58,006 bases of DNA from NCBI GenBank assembly GCA_026709985.1, contig JAPORY010000093.1:1-58006 (forward strand), read 5' to 3'. This document shows, in pieces, positions 17,076 to 27,006 of the stretch (the stretch's first letter is position 1; the number at the start of each line of letters is the position of its first letter). Under the pieces are notes generated by a model that was not told the DNA's origin, searched no databases, and saw only the letters and a program-made list of their open reading frames with translations. The DNA comes from Aestuariivita sp. Its GTDB lineage: Bacteria > Pseudomonadota > Alphaproteobacteria > Rhodobacterales > Rhodobacteraceae. A program made the translations under genes and the position numbers.

Positions 17076-18943
17076 AAATTTACCGTTTTGGCCGCCCGCT
17101 TTATGCTCGCGAGTAAAAGGACCATGGCCGCTGGCGTCATTCCCTCAATGGCGGACGCTTGTCGCAGCGTTTCCGGCTGCCGGCGTTGTAATTTTTCTCG
17201 CAACTCACTTGAGAGACCGCCGATGGAACAATAGTCTAGCGTTCGCGGTATTTGGTAGGCTTCTTCTCGACGAAGCGTTTCTACCTCTCGTTCCTGCCGC
17301 ACAATGTAATTGAAATAATGGGCTTCACACTCCATTTGCCGGCGTATTTCGGCTGGCACCCGTTCCAGAGCCGGCGCGACGCGAATAACCTCCTCGAACG
17401 TCACTTTCGGTAGCGTCAAGACTTCCATCGCCGAGCGGCGCGTACCATCCTGATTGACCTCTATGCCAACTGCCTTGAGTTCAGTCGACGAATATCGCCC
17501 TTGCGATAGCAAGCTCCGAGCCGCTGTGAGTTTATCGCCCTTCTTTTCAAACACCTGCTTTCGAGCCTCTCCAACGCAGCCTATTGCGATGCCCATCGGC
17601 GTCAGTCGCTGGTCGGCGTTATCGACGCGTATCGAAAGTCGGTATTCCGCCCGTGACGTAAACATCCGGTACGGTTCGGTCACCCCTTTTTCTGTCAAGT
17701 CATCAATCATCACACCGATATAGCTCTCAGCCCGGCTAAGGCTGATGGGTTCCTGTCCACGGCTAGTTCGTGCGGCGTTGATACCAGCAATCAGACCTTG
17801 CGCCGCTGCCTCTTCGTATCCGGTGGTTCCGTTGATTTGTCCCGCCAAATAAAGCCCGTTCAGCGCTTTTACTTCCAGATATCGCGTCAGTGCCCTTGGG
17901 TCGACATAATCATACTCAATGGCGTATCCGGGCCGAGTGATGATAACGTCTTGTAACCCCGGTATCGTCCGCACAAATGCTTCCTGAATATCGGCAGGCA
18001 ACGATGTCGATATCCCATTCGGGTACACGGTCGTATCCTTCAGCCCTTCTGGTTCGAGAAAAACCTGATGCGATTGCTTGTCCGAGAACCGAATAACTTT
18101 ATCCTCGATTGACGGGCAATAGCGGGGCCCAGCACCCTCTACCTGTCCACCGTACAGTGCAGAGCGATCCAAATTGTTCCGAATGATTTCGTGCGTTTGT
18201 TCTGTCGTTGCGGTTATTGAACAAGCGGCTTGTGGGGTTTTGGTCGTTTCCGTCAGAAAGGAGAAAAACGTCGGCTCTTGATCCCCATCCTGCCTCGTTA
18301 GACGCCGCCAATCAATTGACCGCCCGTCGAGGCGTGGTGGCGTGCCCGTCTTTAGTCGTCCCAGTGGCAACCCTAAAGACGCGATATCTTGCGCTAACCG
18401 TGTTGCGGGCCGATCTCCTAAACGCCCGCCGCTTTGTGACTGATCGCCAATATGTATGACCCCGCCCAAGAAGGTTCCTGTCGTTAGCACGACTGTATTC
18501 GCTGCAATCTCCGTTTCATCTCCAAGAAGGACGCCACAGATTTTGCCAGCATTCTGTCTCAATGCCGCAACTTCACCGAGGATAATGGTCAATCCCTTTA
18601 GCTTTTGCATTTCTTGCTGCATATGGTTTCGATACAATTGTCGATCCACCTGTGCTCGCGGTCCGCGAACGGCTGGACCTTTTCGGCGATTCAACAACCG
18701 AAACTGTATACCTGATTTATCGGTTATGCGGCCGATGATTCCGTCAAGCGCGTCAATCTCGCGTACCAGATGCCCTTTACCAAGCCCCCCAACCGCCGGG
18801 TTGCAAGACAACGTCCCCAAATCTTCGGTACGCAACGTCACAAGCGCGGTTTTCGCGCCTAGGCGAACAGCCGCGTGTGCTGCTTCCGTGCCGGCGTGCC
18901 CCCCACCCACTATGAGTACGTCATAATGTTTCATGTGAAACAT
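17072..18943 (-). CDS. mnmG: tRNA uridine-5-carboxymethylaminomethyl modification enzyme MnmG
   Basis: A 623-residue FAD protein that with MnmE makes (c)mnm5U34 in tRNA wobble positions. The FAD motif [15 protein letters not shown] is at the N-terminus. Further family blocks are [24 protein letters not shown] near 50, [32 protein letters not shown] near 190-220, [15 protein letters not shown], and [18 protein letters not shown] near 435. The C-terminal helical domain has the [11 protein letters not shown] motif. ATG 18943 is preferred, with GGAAAG about six bases upstream; ATG 18934 is also possible. The start codon lies one base beyond a parS-like palindrome. Confidence 0.97.
   Translation of the reverse strand: MFHMKHYDVLIVGGGHAGTEAAHAAVRLGAKTALVTLRTEDLGTLSCNPAVGGLGKGHLVREIDALDGIIGRITDKSGIQFRLLNRRKGPAVRGPRAQVDRQLYRNHMQQEMQKLKGLTIILGEVAALRQNAGKICGVLLGDETEIAANTVVLTTGTFLGGVIHIGDQSQSGGRLGDRPATRLAQDIASLGLPLGRLKTGTPPRLDGRSIDWRRLTRQDGDQEPTFFSFLTETTKTPQAACSITATTEQTHEIIRNNLDRSALYGGQVEGAGPRYCPSIEDKVIRFSDKQSHQVFLEPEGLKDTTVYPNGISTSLPADIQEAFVRTIPGLQDVIITRPGYAIEYDYVDPRALTRYLEVKALNGLYLAGQINGTTGYEEAAAQGLIAGINAARTSRGQEPISLSRAESYIGVMIDDLTEKGVTEPYRMFTSRAEYRLSIRVDNADQRLTPMGIAIGCVGEARKQVFEKKGDKLTAARSLLSQGRYSSTELKAVGIEVNQDGTRRSAMEVLTLPKVTFEEVIRVAPALERVPAEIRRQMECEAHYFNYIVRQEREVETLRREEAYQIPRTLDYCSIGGLSSELREKLQRRQPETLRQASAIEGMTPAAMVLLLASIKRAAKTVNL
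18927..18942. promoter_or_regulatory. parS-like ParB binding site at the mnmG start
   Basis: TGTTTCATGTGAAACA is the exact reverse complement of the site at 17031-17046 and again one base from the parS consensus. It covers the first codons of mnmG. Two identical non-random 16-mers within 2 kb of parAB make a true partition locus very likely. Confidence 0.85.
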
Positions 18944-18945
18944 TT

Positions 18946-20229
18946 CTACTTTCCAACACAAAATTTGGCGAATATTTGATCCAGTAACTCTTCAACATCG
19001 ACGATTCCGACGAATACCTCAAGAGCTCTGATGGATATCCGCAGTTCTTCAGCGACTAAGTCATAGTGTTCAGGTCCCGCCGCTAACCGTTCTGTCGCGT
19101 TCTCTAACGCTAGCAATGCTTGACGGAGCGCAGTGCTGTGCCGTTCTCTGGTGGCAACTGTCACAGTTTGGCTTTTCGCTTTTAGGGCCTCTTGGATGCG
19201 GTTTAATAACTCTTCAACCCCCTCTCCGGTTTTCCCTGACACAGCGCCGACGCGGTTCTCTCGTATATCTGCCTTCGCTAATACAACGATATCGTCCCCG
19301 TTAGGCTTTTCAACCCGTTCTTGATCCTCTGTCAGAATTACTCTGAGGTGAGAAGTTTTTGCGCGTGCTCGCGCTCTTTCTATCCCCACTTGTTCGATTT
19401 CGTCTTCGGTCTCTCGTTCCCCAGCGGTATCTAGCAGCGTTACCGGTAATCCGCCCAAGTCGATTTGCACTTCGATGACATCGCGTGTTGTTCCGGCTAT
19501 TCTGGATGTGATTACAACATCTCTCCCTGCTATGTAATTGATAAGTGTGGATTTTCCTACATTTGTCTCTCCGACTATCGCAACTTCAAAACCTTTTCGT
19601 ATCCGCTCTGCTGCCGGTATGCCCTGTTGTTGTCGATCAATGTCTGCCCGAACCCGTTCTATCGCTTCCCGCACCTCAATTGTAACATCTGTCGGGATCT
19701 CTTCCTCTGCAAAGTCAATCGTCGCTGCAATCAGAGCCGATGCCGTGACGAGTTCTTTGCGCCAAGTCGCTGTTAGACGACCCAACTCTCCGTCCATCAC
19801 CCTTTGTGCCTGACGCCTTTGCGCTTCTGTTTCTGCATCAATTAAATCCGCTAGGCCCTCCACCTGTGTCAAGTCCAAACGCCCGTTTTCTAAAGCCCGA
19901 CGTGTGAACTCTCCAGCCCTCGCCACGCGAAAACCGCACCGCTCTCCAAGTACTTGATAAAGCTTCGCAATAACGGCAACGCTTCCATGGCAGTGAAGTT
20001 CGACCATGTCTTCGCCGGTAAAGCTCTGTGGCCCTTCGAAATTTAAGACCACGGCTTGGTCGATGATCTCCGTTCCGTCCACCAGCGTTCGCAATTTTGC
20101 GCTCCTGACCGACGGTAATTTTCCCCTGATAACTCGCTCTACTGTCGTCGCTGCCGGGCCAGAAATTCTAATAATCGCGACGCCACTTTTTCCCGCTGCC
20201 GTCGCCAATGCGAAAATCGTTTCCGTCAT
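18946..20229 (-). CDS. mnmE: tRNA modification GTPase MnmE
   Basis: A 427-residue GTPase, partner of MnmG. The N-terminal formyl-THF-binding domain begins [25 protein letters not shown] and contains [14 protein letters not shown] and [24 protein letters not shown]. The inserted G domain has [19 protein letters not shown] (G1), AGTTRD (G2) and [10 protein letters not shown] (G3). The G4 region reads VLAKAD instead of the usual NKxD, which is unusual but lies in a variable loop. The C-terminus is FCVGK, keeping the essential Cys of the CxGK motif. It overlaps or abuts mnmG and leads the mnmE-parB chain. Confidence 0.96.
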   Translation of the reverse strand: MTETIFALATAAGKSGVAIIRISGPAATTVERVIRGKLPSVRSAKLRTLVDGTEIIDQAVVLNFEGPQSFTGEDMVELHCHGSVAVIAKLYQVLGERCGFRVARAGEFTRRALENGRLDLTQVEGLADLIDAETEAQRRQAQRVMDGELGRLTATWRKELVTASALIAATIDFAEEEIPTDVTIEVREAIERVRADIDRQQQGIPAAERIRKGFEVAIVGETNVGKSTLINYIAGRDVVITSRIAGTTRDVIEVQIDLGGLPVTLLDTAGERETEDEIEQVGIERARARAKTSHLRVILTEDQERVEKPNGDDIVVLAKADIRENRVGAVSGKTGEGVEELLNRIQEALKAKSQTVTVATRERHSTALRQALLALENATERLAAGPEHYDLVAEELRISIRALEVFVGIVDVEELLDQIFAKFCVGK

Positions 20230-20252
20230 GCGACCTCAGCGCCATCCTTTGT

Positions 20253-21551
20253 TCAACTATTCATCGAGTCAAAAAACTCCGCATTGGACTTTGTTTGTTT
20301 CAGCTTCGACATCAAAAACTCTATCGCGTCGGTCGTTCCCATTGGATTGAGTATACGTCTCAATACGAATGTCTTTTGCAAATATCCCTTTTCTACCAGT
20401 AGGTCTTCCTTTCGTGTCCCCGATCGTAAAATATCTATCGCCGGGAAAACCCTTTTATCGGCTATTTTCCGATCCAATATGATTTCTGAGTTGCCCGTAC
20501 CTTTAAATTCTTCAAAGATCACCTCGTCCATTCGCGATCCGGTGTCGATTAATGCTGTGGCGATAATTGTTAAGGATCCACCTTCTTCTATATTCCTTGC
20601 CGCCCCGAAAAAGCGCTTTGGCCGCTGCAAGGCATTCGCGTCCACCCCTCCGGTTAAAACCTTTCCCGACGATGGTACCACGGTATTGAAGGCTCGACCT
20701 AATCGGGTTATGGAGTCTAATAATATCACAACATCTCTTTTGTGCTCTACTAGGCGTTTTGCCTTCTCTATGACCATTTCAGATACCGCCACATGGCGAG
20801 TCGCGGGCTCATCAAAGGTCGATGAAATCACCTCTCCCTTTACCGAACGCTGCATGTCAGTTACTTCTTCTGGTCGCTCGTCTATCAGCAAGACAATTAA
20901 GTAGCATTCTGGATGATTGGTCTCTATTGAATGAGCTATATTTTGAAGTATTACCGTTTTTCCGGTTCTTGGCGGCGCTACGATCAGGGACCTCTGCCCT
21001 TTCCCAATCGGTGCTACCAAATCTATTACCCTAGCAGATCTATCCTTTTTTGTTGGATCTTCTATTTCTAGCTGTAGTCTTTCGTCTGGGTATAATGGCG
21101 TTAGGTTGTCAAACGCTATTTTATGTCGCGCCCGCTCTATTTCTCCATAATTTATTTGTGTGCATTCGGTGAGCGCAAAATACCGCTCGTTTTCACTTGG
21201 TGCCTTAATCACTCCTTCTATGCTATCGCCGGTTCTCAGCGCATGCTGCCTTATCATCTCCGGCGAGACGTAGATATCGTCTGGTCCTGGTAAGTAGTTT
21301 GCCTCAGTAGAGCGCAAAAAGCCGAAGCCATCCTGCATTACCTCTAACACCCCGTCTCCAGATACTTCCCAGCCCGCATCCGCGCACTCTCTCAGTATCT
21401 GAAACATCATCTCGCCCTTCCGCATCGTCGAGGCATTTTCGATTTCAAGATCCTCTGCCATCGCCAATAGGTCTTCTGGCCGCCTTGACTTTAAGTCTGC
21501 GAGATTCTGTTTCTCTATCATCGGGCTGTATCCTGCGATATTCTCAGTCAC
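20253..21551 (-). CDS. rho: Transcription termination factor Rho
   Basis: A 432-residue hexameric RNA helicase. The N-terminal Rho domain ([20 protein letters not shown] and [16 protein letters not shown]) is followed by the cold-shock RNA-binding domain with [17 protein letters not shown]. The RecA-type motor has [15 protein letters not shown] (Walker A), [12 protein letters not shown] and [16 protein letters not shown]. The secondary RNA site (Q-loop) region and the C-terminal [13 protein letters not shown] are present. GTG 21551 starts the longest frame; ATG 21521, with AGGA upstream, is equally credible and closer to the usual length. It is flanked by hemJ and mnmE, the usual alphaproteobacterial order. 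Confidence 0.97.
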   Translation of the reverse strand: MTENIAGYSPMIEKQNLADLKSRRPEDLLAMAEDLEIENASTMRKGEMMFQILRECADAGWEVSGDGVLEVMQDGFGFLRSTEANYLPGPDDIYVSPEMIRQHALRTGDSIEGVIKAPSENERYFALTECTQINYGEIERARHKIAFDNLTPLYPDERLQLEIEDPTKKDRSARVIDLVAPIGKGQRSLIVAPPRTGKTVILQNIAHSIETNHPECYLIVLLIDERPEEVTDMQRSVKGEVISSTFDEPATRHVAVSEMVIEKAKRLVEHKRDVVILLDSITRLGRAFNTVVPSSGKVLTGGVDANALQRPKRFFGAARNIEEGGSLTIIATALIDTGSRMDEVIFEEFKGTGNSEIILDRKIADKRVFPAIDILRSGTRKEDLLVEKGYLQKTFVLRRILNPMGTTDAIEFLMSKLKQTKSNAEFFDSMNS

Positions 21552-21649
21552 TACCTAGCGACATATCTTACATATTTTGGAGGGTTGTCCCGACCGGACG
21601 GTCGATCTCTTTTCTCTTAGTTTTTTACTCTCCGTTTGTCAAATCATTC

Positions 21650-22099
21650 CTAAAACTTCAACACCACAGAAAACACGATGATCACAAGCAACAGCGTTGG
21701 CACCTCGTTCATTAACCGATAAGTTCGACCTGTGATGGTATTTCGACCGTCAGCAAACTCTCTGTGGCGCCTCTTGAGCCAAATATGAAACCACGTCATG
21801 GCTATGACGCCGCCAAATTTAAACCATGGCCATGCCATGCCCCAATCTACTACTCCAGGAATTAAGGCGAGTATTGTACCGAACACCCACGCGCTAATCA
21901 TCGCGGGGCGCATGATGATTCGCAATAATCGATACTCCATAAGCGTAAAAAGATCGTCTAAATCGCTAATCTGCTCTCGTTTTTCTGCGTGATACACATA
22001 CAGCCGGGGCAGATAAAACAAACCAGCCATCCACGCGATGACCGCAATGATGTGCAGTGCTTTAATCCATGGATATAGAGAATTGATAAATTCAGTCAT
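21650..22099 (-). CDS. hemJ: Protoporphyrinogen oxidase HemJ
   Basis: A 149-residue membrane protein with four helices (about residues 8-30, 58-80, 82-100 and 130-148). ALHIIAVIAWMAGLFYLPRLYVYH carries the conserved His and Trp of the HemJ (UPF0093) family, and MRPAMISAWVFG is the second family block. HemJ oxidises protoporphyrinogen IX to protoporphyrin IX in the inner membrane. It is the first minus-strand gene left of the putative origin. hemE, which often accompanies it, is not present in the window. Confidence 0.93.
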   Translation of the reverse strand: MTEFINSLYPWIKALHIIAVIAWMAGLFYLPRLYVYHAEKREQISDLDDLFTLMEYRLLRIIMRPAMISAWVFGTILALIPGVVDWGMAWPWFKFGGVIAMTWFHIWLKRRHREFADGRNTITGRTYRLMNEVPTLLLVIIVFSVVLKF

Positions 22100-22552
22100 T
22101 ATATCCCGCTTTACGCTGATAACTGATGACGAGTATCATATGATTGTAAGATTCGGCACCCAAAACGAACGTTAAATCGAAAACAAAAGTGTTGTAGCAA
22201 AAACGGTCATGCTCTGACTACTTGAATAAAAGAAAAATTAATAAAGAGTAGTGTCAGTAGAAGGTAGGTAAACGACTGTGGAAAAAGTAGAGCAATCACT
22301 GATATTTAACAAAATCTTGCTCTTGAGAAGCGAAGAGAAAAGGAGAAATTAAACGAAAAGAAAATAATAAGAGGAAGTTATATCGAAAAATGGAAAAATT
22401 ATGAGAAAAGATACCGCAGAGAGTCGGATGCAAAAAAAGAAGAATTATGCACAGTTGGAGAGGGAAAACAGAGGCATAAAAACGTACTTATACTCACAGG
22501 AAGGAGAAAGAAAGAACGAGGTTAACGGAAGGCAAAAGGAAAGAAAAAAATA
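22100..22552. other. Putative replication origin (oriC)
   Basis: A 453-bp gene-free gap between divergent hemJ and maf. The plus strand from about 22140 is strongly purine-rich, with many AAAGGAGAAA-like runs, while genes to the left are pyrimidine-rich on the same strand, so strand composition switches here. TTATGCACA at 22445-22453 fits the DnaA-box consensus TTATNCACA. TGTGGAAAA at 22278-22286 and TTCTCCACA at 22572-22580 (inside maf) are one-mismatch boxes. GANTC sites, targets of CcrM-type methylases, occur at about 22151 and 22423. The hemJ-rho / maf-aroE-coaE-dnaQ flanks match known alphaproteobacterial origin neighbourhoods, and parABS lies within 6 kb. Confidence 0.75.
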
Positions 22553-23179
22553 ATGGAGAAAAACCACAGAGTTCTCCACAAGGACGAGCGAATTATACTC
22601 GCGTCATCATCGACAATTCGTGCAGATCTATTGAAGCGAGCGGGGGTAGACGTAGAGATAGAGGCCCCGCGAGTTGATGAGGAAGCGATAAGGAAAGCGA
22701 TGAAATCACAGGGCGCAACACCGCGCGAGGTCGTCGACACTTTGGCGGCAGCGAAGGCGAGGAAGATACCGCTACGGCGAAGCGACAAGATCGTCATCGG
22801 AAGCGATCAGATCGTAGAGCACAACGGTATAATTCTATCGAAGCCAAAAACCATAGCGGTAGCGTTGCAGCAATTGGAAAATATGGCGGGGCAGCGACAT
22901 CGAATTTTAACCGCAGTAGTGGTCTGCGAGAATGGTGCAGACCAATGGCGGCATATAGAGACGGTAGAGCTTACGATGCGTCGGGATAAAGGGAGCTATT
23001 TGAATGAATATGTCGAAAGGAATTGGGAGAGGATAAAAGAAACTGTTGGCGGGTATAAATTGGAAGAAGAGGGAGTTCGGTTGATGAAGCGGATAGACGG
23101 GGATTATTTCAGCGTCCTCGGCTTACCGTTAGTACCACTATTGGGCTATTTGACAGACCGTGGGATACTGGCGGGATGA
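22553..23179 (+). CDS. maf: Maf-family nucleotide pyrophosphatase
   Basis: A 208-residue Maf/HAM1-fold protein. ILASSSTIRADLLKRAGV at residue 15 is the substrate-binding motif (usually ASxSPRR, here STIR). VIGSDQIVEHNGIIL near 82 and the C-terminal DYFSVLGLPLVPLLGYL complete the family pattern. Maf proteins hydrolyse canonical or modified nucleotides such as dTTP, UTP or m5UTP. AAAGGAAAG lies a few bases upstream of ATG 22553. It is the first plus-strand gene right of the putative origin and overlaps aroE by four bases. Confidence 0.92.
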   Translation: MEKNHRVLHKDERIILASSSTIRADLLKRAGVDVEIEAPRVDEEAIRKAMKSQGATPREVVDTLAAAKARKIPLRRSDKIVIGSDQIVEHNGIILSKPKTIAVALQQLENMAGQRHRILTAVVVCENGADQWRHIETVELTMRRDKGSYLNEYVERNWERIKETVGGYKLEEEGVRLMKRIDGDYFSVLGLPLVPLLGYLTDRGILAG

Positions 23180-24012
23180 AAGCCATAGGAGAAAACCAAA
23201 TAGCGGCAGTAATTGGAACGCCGATAGCACATAGCAAGTCGCCAGTGATCCATCGATATTGGTTGCAGCAATACCAAATCAGGGGAGATTACATCGCGAT
23301 CAAAGTAGAGCCAGATAAGCTGTCGGTGGCAATACCGGCAATGCAGACTTTAGGGCTGATTGGCTGCAATGTGACCATACCGCATAAAGAAAAGGCGATA
23401 CAACTTGCCGATGAAGTTACCGATAGAGCGGTGCAGATCGGTTCGGCAAATTGTCTAATTTTTGAGGAAAACGGCAGAATAGAAGCAGATAACACCGACG
23501 GTTATGGTTTTATCACAAATCTCAATGAAGGAGCGCCGGATTGGCAGCACCGAGACGGAGAAATCGTCGTATTAGGAGCGGGGGGAGCAGCCAGAGCTGT
23601 GATATCCGCACTGATCGCAACCGGCGTATCAAAGATAACGGTTTGCAATCGAACAAGGGCTCGGGCGCAGAATTTGAGGCGATTTTTCGGAGAAAAGGTG
23701 GCGGTGGAAGAATGGCGGCAAGTAGGCAAGCTATGGGAAAGAGCCGCGCTCGTTGTGAATGCAACATCATTAGGAATGGAGCAGGGAGCAGAAATGACAA
23801 TACCGATAGAGGGACTAAAGGCCGACACGGTTGTATCAGACCTCGTTTACGGTTCAAAGGAAACGGCATTTCTGAGAGCGGCACGGCGCGCTGGTTGCCA
23901 GACCGTTGGCGGCGTCGGTATGTTGTTACACCAAGCGGTTCCCTGCTTTGAACGGTGGTATGGCGTAAAGCCTGAAGTCGATAGCAAACTTGAGAAGTTG
24001 GTATCTCAGTGA
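23176..24012 (+). CDS. aroE: Shikimate dehydrogenase AroE
   Basis: A 278-residue NADP-dependent enzyme reducing 3-dehydroshikimate to shikimate. The substrate domain has VIGTPIAHSKSPVIHRYWLQ and IGCNVTIPHKEKAIQLAD with the catalytic Lys, plus NTDGYGF with the catalytic Asp near residue 108. The nucleotide-binding domain has VLGAGGAARAVISAL near 132 and the NRTRARA motif near 158, whose Arg residues select NADPH. The C-terminal GGVGMLLHQAVPCFERWYG is typical. It overlaps maf and coaE by four bases each. Confidence 0.97.
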   Translation: MKAIGENQIAAVIGTPIAHSKSPVIHRYWLQQYQIRGDYIAIKVEPDKLSVAIPAMQTLGLIGCNVTIPHKEKAIQLADEVTDRAVQIGSANCLIFEENGRIEADNTDGYGFITNLNEGAPDWQHRDGEIVVLGAGGAARAVISALIATGVSKITVCNRTRARAQNLRRFFGEKVAVEEWRQVGKLWERAALVVNATSLGMEQGAEMTIPIEGLKADTVVSDLVYGSKETAFLRAARRAGCQTVGGVGMLLHQAVPCFERWYGVKPEVDSKLEKLVSQ

Positions 24013-24608
24013 CGATTCGAGTGGGGTTAACAGGAAGTATGGGAACGGGGAAATCCACGACCGCAACTTTATTTGCCGAAGCTGGTTGTGGCATTTGGGA
24101 CGCAGATGCTGTGGTCGCAAAATTGTACGCAAAAGGGGGTAAAGCCGTCAACCGCATCCAACAGCAATTTCCGACAGTGATGATGGAAGGGGAAGTATCA
24201 AGAGAGAGGTTACGAACGCTCACCGAACAGGATTCGAAGGTGCTAGAAGCCATCGAAAAAATAGTGCATCCGCTCGTTGCAGAAGACCGGCAGGCTTTCT
24301 TGCATACGACGAATAAATTGATCGCGGTGATGGAGATACCGCTACTATTTGAAAACGGATTGGAGAGCGAGATGGATTTTGTTGTATGCACCGCAATAGA
24401 TGCGGCGACGAGAAGTCATAGGTTACAATCTCGAGAAACAATGACCGCAAGACAAATAGAACTACTTCTCAGTAAACAGCTGACAGAACAAAAAAAAATA
24501 GATCGATCTGACTTCGTGGTTGTAACCAACACCATTGATAACGCTCGTGCTCAGGTCGCAGGTATCGTGCAGCAGATTAAGGAGGATTACAAAAGATGCG
24601 AGAGGTAG
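24009..24608 (+). CDS. coaE: Dephospho-CoA kinase CoaE
   Basis: A 199-residue P-loop kinase for the last step of CoA synthesis. VGLTGSMGTGKSTTATLF near residue 5 is the Walker A loop. WDADAVVAKLY near 32 carries the substrate-binding Asp, and EIPLLFENG near 115 is the family's Walker B region. GTG 24009 overlaps the aroE stop (GTGA). The 3' end overlaps dnaQ by 13 bp, so the maf-aroE-coaE-dnaQ chain is tightly coupled. Confidence 0.96.
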   Translation: MTIRVGLTGSMGTGKSTTATLFAEAGCGIWDADAVVAKLYAKGGKAVNRIQQQFPTVMMEGEVSRERLRTLTEQDSKVLEAIEKIVHPLVAEDRQAFLHTTNKLIAVMEIPLLFENGLESEMDFVVCTAIDAATRSHRLQSRETMTARQIELLLSKQLTEQKKIDRSDFVVVTNTIDNARAQVAGIVQQIKEDYKRCER

Positions 24609-25306
24609 TGGTTGATACCGAAACGACGGGAATGGATCCAGACGCGGGAGACCGGATCGTCGAAATCGGAGCTGTGGAATTGAAAAATCATTTACCAACA
24701 GGAGAGTATTATCATCAATATGTGAATCCAGAGCGAACGATGCCAGAGGAGGCTTTCAAAGTTCACGGGCTGGACGATAATTTTTTGCGCGATCACCCGA
24801 CATTCAAGGAGATCGGCGAAACCTTCAAGCAGTTCGTCGGTGAAGCGAAACTTGTCATTCATAATGCGCCATTTGATATGAAGTTCATCAACGCCGAGTT
24901 GCGTTGGATGAATGTAACGTCGCTGCCGATGGATCAGGTGATTGACACGTTGGAGATTGCAAAGAAGAGATATCCAGGGGCACCGAGATCATTGGATGCG
25001 TTATGTCGCAGATTCGGCGTCGATAATTCGCAACGAAATCATCACGGGGCATTATTAGACGCAGAACTTCTAGCCTCGGTCTATCTGGAATTGGTGGGAG
25101 GAAAACAGCCTCGCCTGTTTCAGGAGCAGAATGAAGATCGAAAAGTTGAGGAAAGGGCTAGAACGGTCCAGCTGCGACAAAGAGAGCGACCACTAGCACC
25201 ACGACTAACGGCAGAGGAGAGCAAAGCCCATCGGAATTTCGTAAAGCAACTAGGGGAACAGGCCCTATGGTCAAGTGGTCAGTCGCTGGCCGAGACGGAG
25301 ATTTAG
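24596..25306 (+). CDS. dnaQ: DNA polymerase III epsilon subunit (3'-5' proofreading exonuclease)
   Basis: A 236-residue DEDDh exonuclease. Exo I is VVDTETTGMDP at residue 5 with Asp and Glu, exo II is LVIHNAPFDMKFINAEL near 85, and exo III is HHGALLDAELLASVYLEL near 145 with the catalytic His and Asp. The C-terminal tail, past about 180, is the likely tether to the alpha subunit. It removes mismatched nucleotides during replication. A mobile element is inserted 17 bp after its stop, ahead of secB. Confidence 0.96.
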   Translation: MREVVVDTETTGMDPDAGDRIVEIGAVELKNHLPTGEYYHQYVNPERTMPEEAFKVHGLDDNFLRDHPTFKEIGETFKQFVGEAKLVIHNAPFDMKFINAELRWMNVTSLPMDQVIDTLEIAKKRYPGAPRSLDALCRRFGVDNSQRNHHGALLDAELLASVYLELVGGKQPRLFQEQNEDRKVEERARTVQLRQRERPLAPRLTAEESKAHRNFVKQLGEQALWSSGQSLAETEI

Positions 25307-25323
25307 TCGACCGTCAAAAGAAA

Positions 25324-25364
25324 GGGAATTATGTAGCTGAAACCACCGGGGTGGCCGCTTAGTC
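25324..25364 (+). repeat. Left terminal inverted repeat of the methyltransferase element
   Basis: It starts GGGAATTATGTAGCTGAA and ends GGGGTGGCCGCTTAGTC. It differs from the reverse complement of the right end at three central positions only. The 8-bp target duplication AAAAGAAA adjoins it on the left. Confidence 0.95.
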
Positions 25365-25459
25365 AATGACGGGAATGTGCGGGCCGACACGGTGGATCGC
25401 ATGGACGCGCTGGCGCGCCACAGGGGTGGCAAGCGAATCAGATACAGGGAGTTGGTCGG

Positions 25460-25879
25460 ATGAGCAACGAACCGAATTGGGTAAAAGATAGGGCAAATTG
25501 CACCGCAGAGCTGACAAGGGACATTCTTGTCGGCCGGTTGAAATCCGACATGCGTGAATCCCGCATGATTGCCAACAAAACGGCTTGTTTGAAGGGCGAA
25601 TACCGAGACGACTGCTTTTTCATTTTCCATACCAAGTTAACTCCTAATCCGCAAAGGCTCGGACAGCATTTGGTTGTCGAAGACAAAGAAAGGGACAACG
25701 AGGCCATCCGTGTCAGCGTTAATGACAACGCCATAACCGCTTGCGCTAGCGGAAGAATGCATCTCCAAATAGATTTTCGGTGGAACACCGAAAGGCAGGA
25801 ATGCGGCTGGCTTATTGATGACGCGCCGTATCAGGTTTGGAAAAGCAGCGAAATGATATTTGGCGGTTCCAAAAAATGA
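25460..25879 (+). CDS. Hypothetical protein of the methyltransferase element
   Basis: A 139-residue protein with no motif I recognise. It begins MSNEPNWVKDRANC and has several Cys and Trp residues, but no transmembrane segment or signal peptide. It overlaps the methyltransferase start by four bases (ATGA), so the two are translationally coupled. That suggests a joint function, such as a specificity or regulatory subunit, which cannot be shown from sequence. Confidence 0.7.
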   Translation: MSNEPNWVKDRANCTAELTRDILVGRLKSDMRESRMIANKTACLKGEYRDDCFFIFHTKLTPNPQRLGQHLVVEDKERDNEAIRVSVNDNAITACASGRMHLQIDFRWNTERQECGWLIDDAPYQVWKSSEMIFGGSKK

Positions 25880-27006
25880 TAACTAACTGGCAGAACCGCA
25901 CATTATGGACGGGCGACAATCTCGACATTATGCGGGGGATGAACAGCCAGTCGGTGGACTTGATTTACCTCGACCCGCCTTTCAACTCGAACCGCGACTA
26001 CGCCGCTCCAATCGGATCGGAGGCGGCCGGAGCCGCTTTCAAGGATACGTGGACACTGGATGACGTGGATCAGGCTTGGCACGGCGAGGTCGCGGATCGT
26101 GAACCCGCGCTTTACGCCATTATCAATGCGGCGGGGATGGCTCACAGCAAGGGCATGAAATCCTATCTCATCATGATGGCCGTGCGCTTGCTGGAAATGA
26201 AGCGACTGTTGAAAGAGACGGGAAGCATTTATTTGCACTGTGATCCGACCGCGAGCCATTATCTGAAAATGCTGATGGATAGCGTATTGGGGCGCAACGG
26301 ATTTGTCAGCGAAATTGTTTGGAAACGAACGGCTGCACACAGTGCCAAGAAGGGCTGGGGGCCAGTCCATGATACCATTTTGTTCTACGGCGGCCCGGAA
26401 TACCGCTGGAACCGCTCTTATCAGCCTTACGACCCTCAATATGTTGAGAATTTCTATAGGCACCGCGACGATAAGGGCCGTTACCGAATTGGCGATCTAA
26501 CGGCAGCCGGACCGCGAAACGGGGAATCTGGAACGCCTTGGCGCGGCATAGACACTGGCAGCCGACATTGGGCTCCGTCTCGTTCCTTTCCCGGTGGAGA
26601 AACCTTGCCAACCTCGACTCATGCGGCCCTAGACGCCTTGGACGCCATGGGGCGCATTCACTGGCCAAAAGGAGGAAGCAAACCCGGATTCAAGCGGTAT
26701 CTGCACGAAATGCCTGGTAGCGCCGTGCAAGATGTTGTGACGGACATTAGCCCGATTTCCCATGCGGCAAAAGAAAAAACCGGCTACCCCACTCAAAAAC
26801 CTGTTGCCTTGCTTGACCGCATTATCCGCGCTAGTTCCAACCCTGATGACGTCATCCTTGATCCCTTTTGCGGTTGTGCCACCGCGCTTGTCGCCGCCGA
26901 CAGACTGGATCGACAATGGGTGGGAATTGATCTGTCCGAATTGGCCGCCAAGCTGGTCTTAAAACGACTGCGAGACGATAGGGGGCCGCTTTTCGATAGC
27001 GTGTGA
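25876..27006 (+). CDS. Site-specific DNA methyltransferase, N4/N6 beta class
   Basis: A 376-residue amino-methyltransferase. The catalytic motif IV is DLIYLDPPFNSN near residue 28. The SAM-binding motif I comes late, as VILDPFCGCATALVAADRLDR near 325, giving the motif order of beta-class (N4-cytosine or N6-adenine) enzymes. GYPTQKPVALLDRII just before motif I is the usual companion block. ATG 25876 overlaps the stop of the preceding gene. The motif I loop reads CGCAT rather than the common AGSGT. It may protect DNA from the HNH nuclease encoded next, or act alone as an orphan regulator. The target sequence is unknown. Confidence 0.93.
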   Translation: MITNWQNRTLWTGDNLDIMRGMNSQSVDLIYLDPPFNSNRDYAAPIGSEAAGAAFKDTWTLDDVDQAWHGEVADREPALYAIINAAGMAHSKGMKSYLIMMAVRLLEMKRLLKETGSIYLHCDPTASHYLKMLMDSVLGRNGFVSEIVWKRTAAHSAKKGWGPVHDTILFYGGPEYRWNRSYQPYDPQYVENFYRHRDDKGRYRIGDLTAAGPRNGESGTPWRGIDTGSRHWAPSRSFPGGETLPTSTHAALDALDAMGRIHWPKGGSKPGFKRYLHEMPGSAVQDVVTDISPISHAAKEKTGYPTQKPVALLDRIIRASSNPDDVILDPFCGCATALVAADRLDRQWVGIDLSELAAKLVLKRLRDDRGPLFDSV

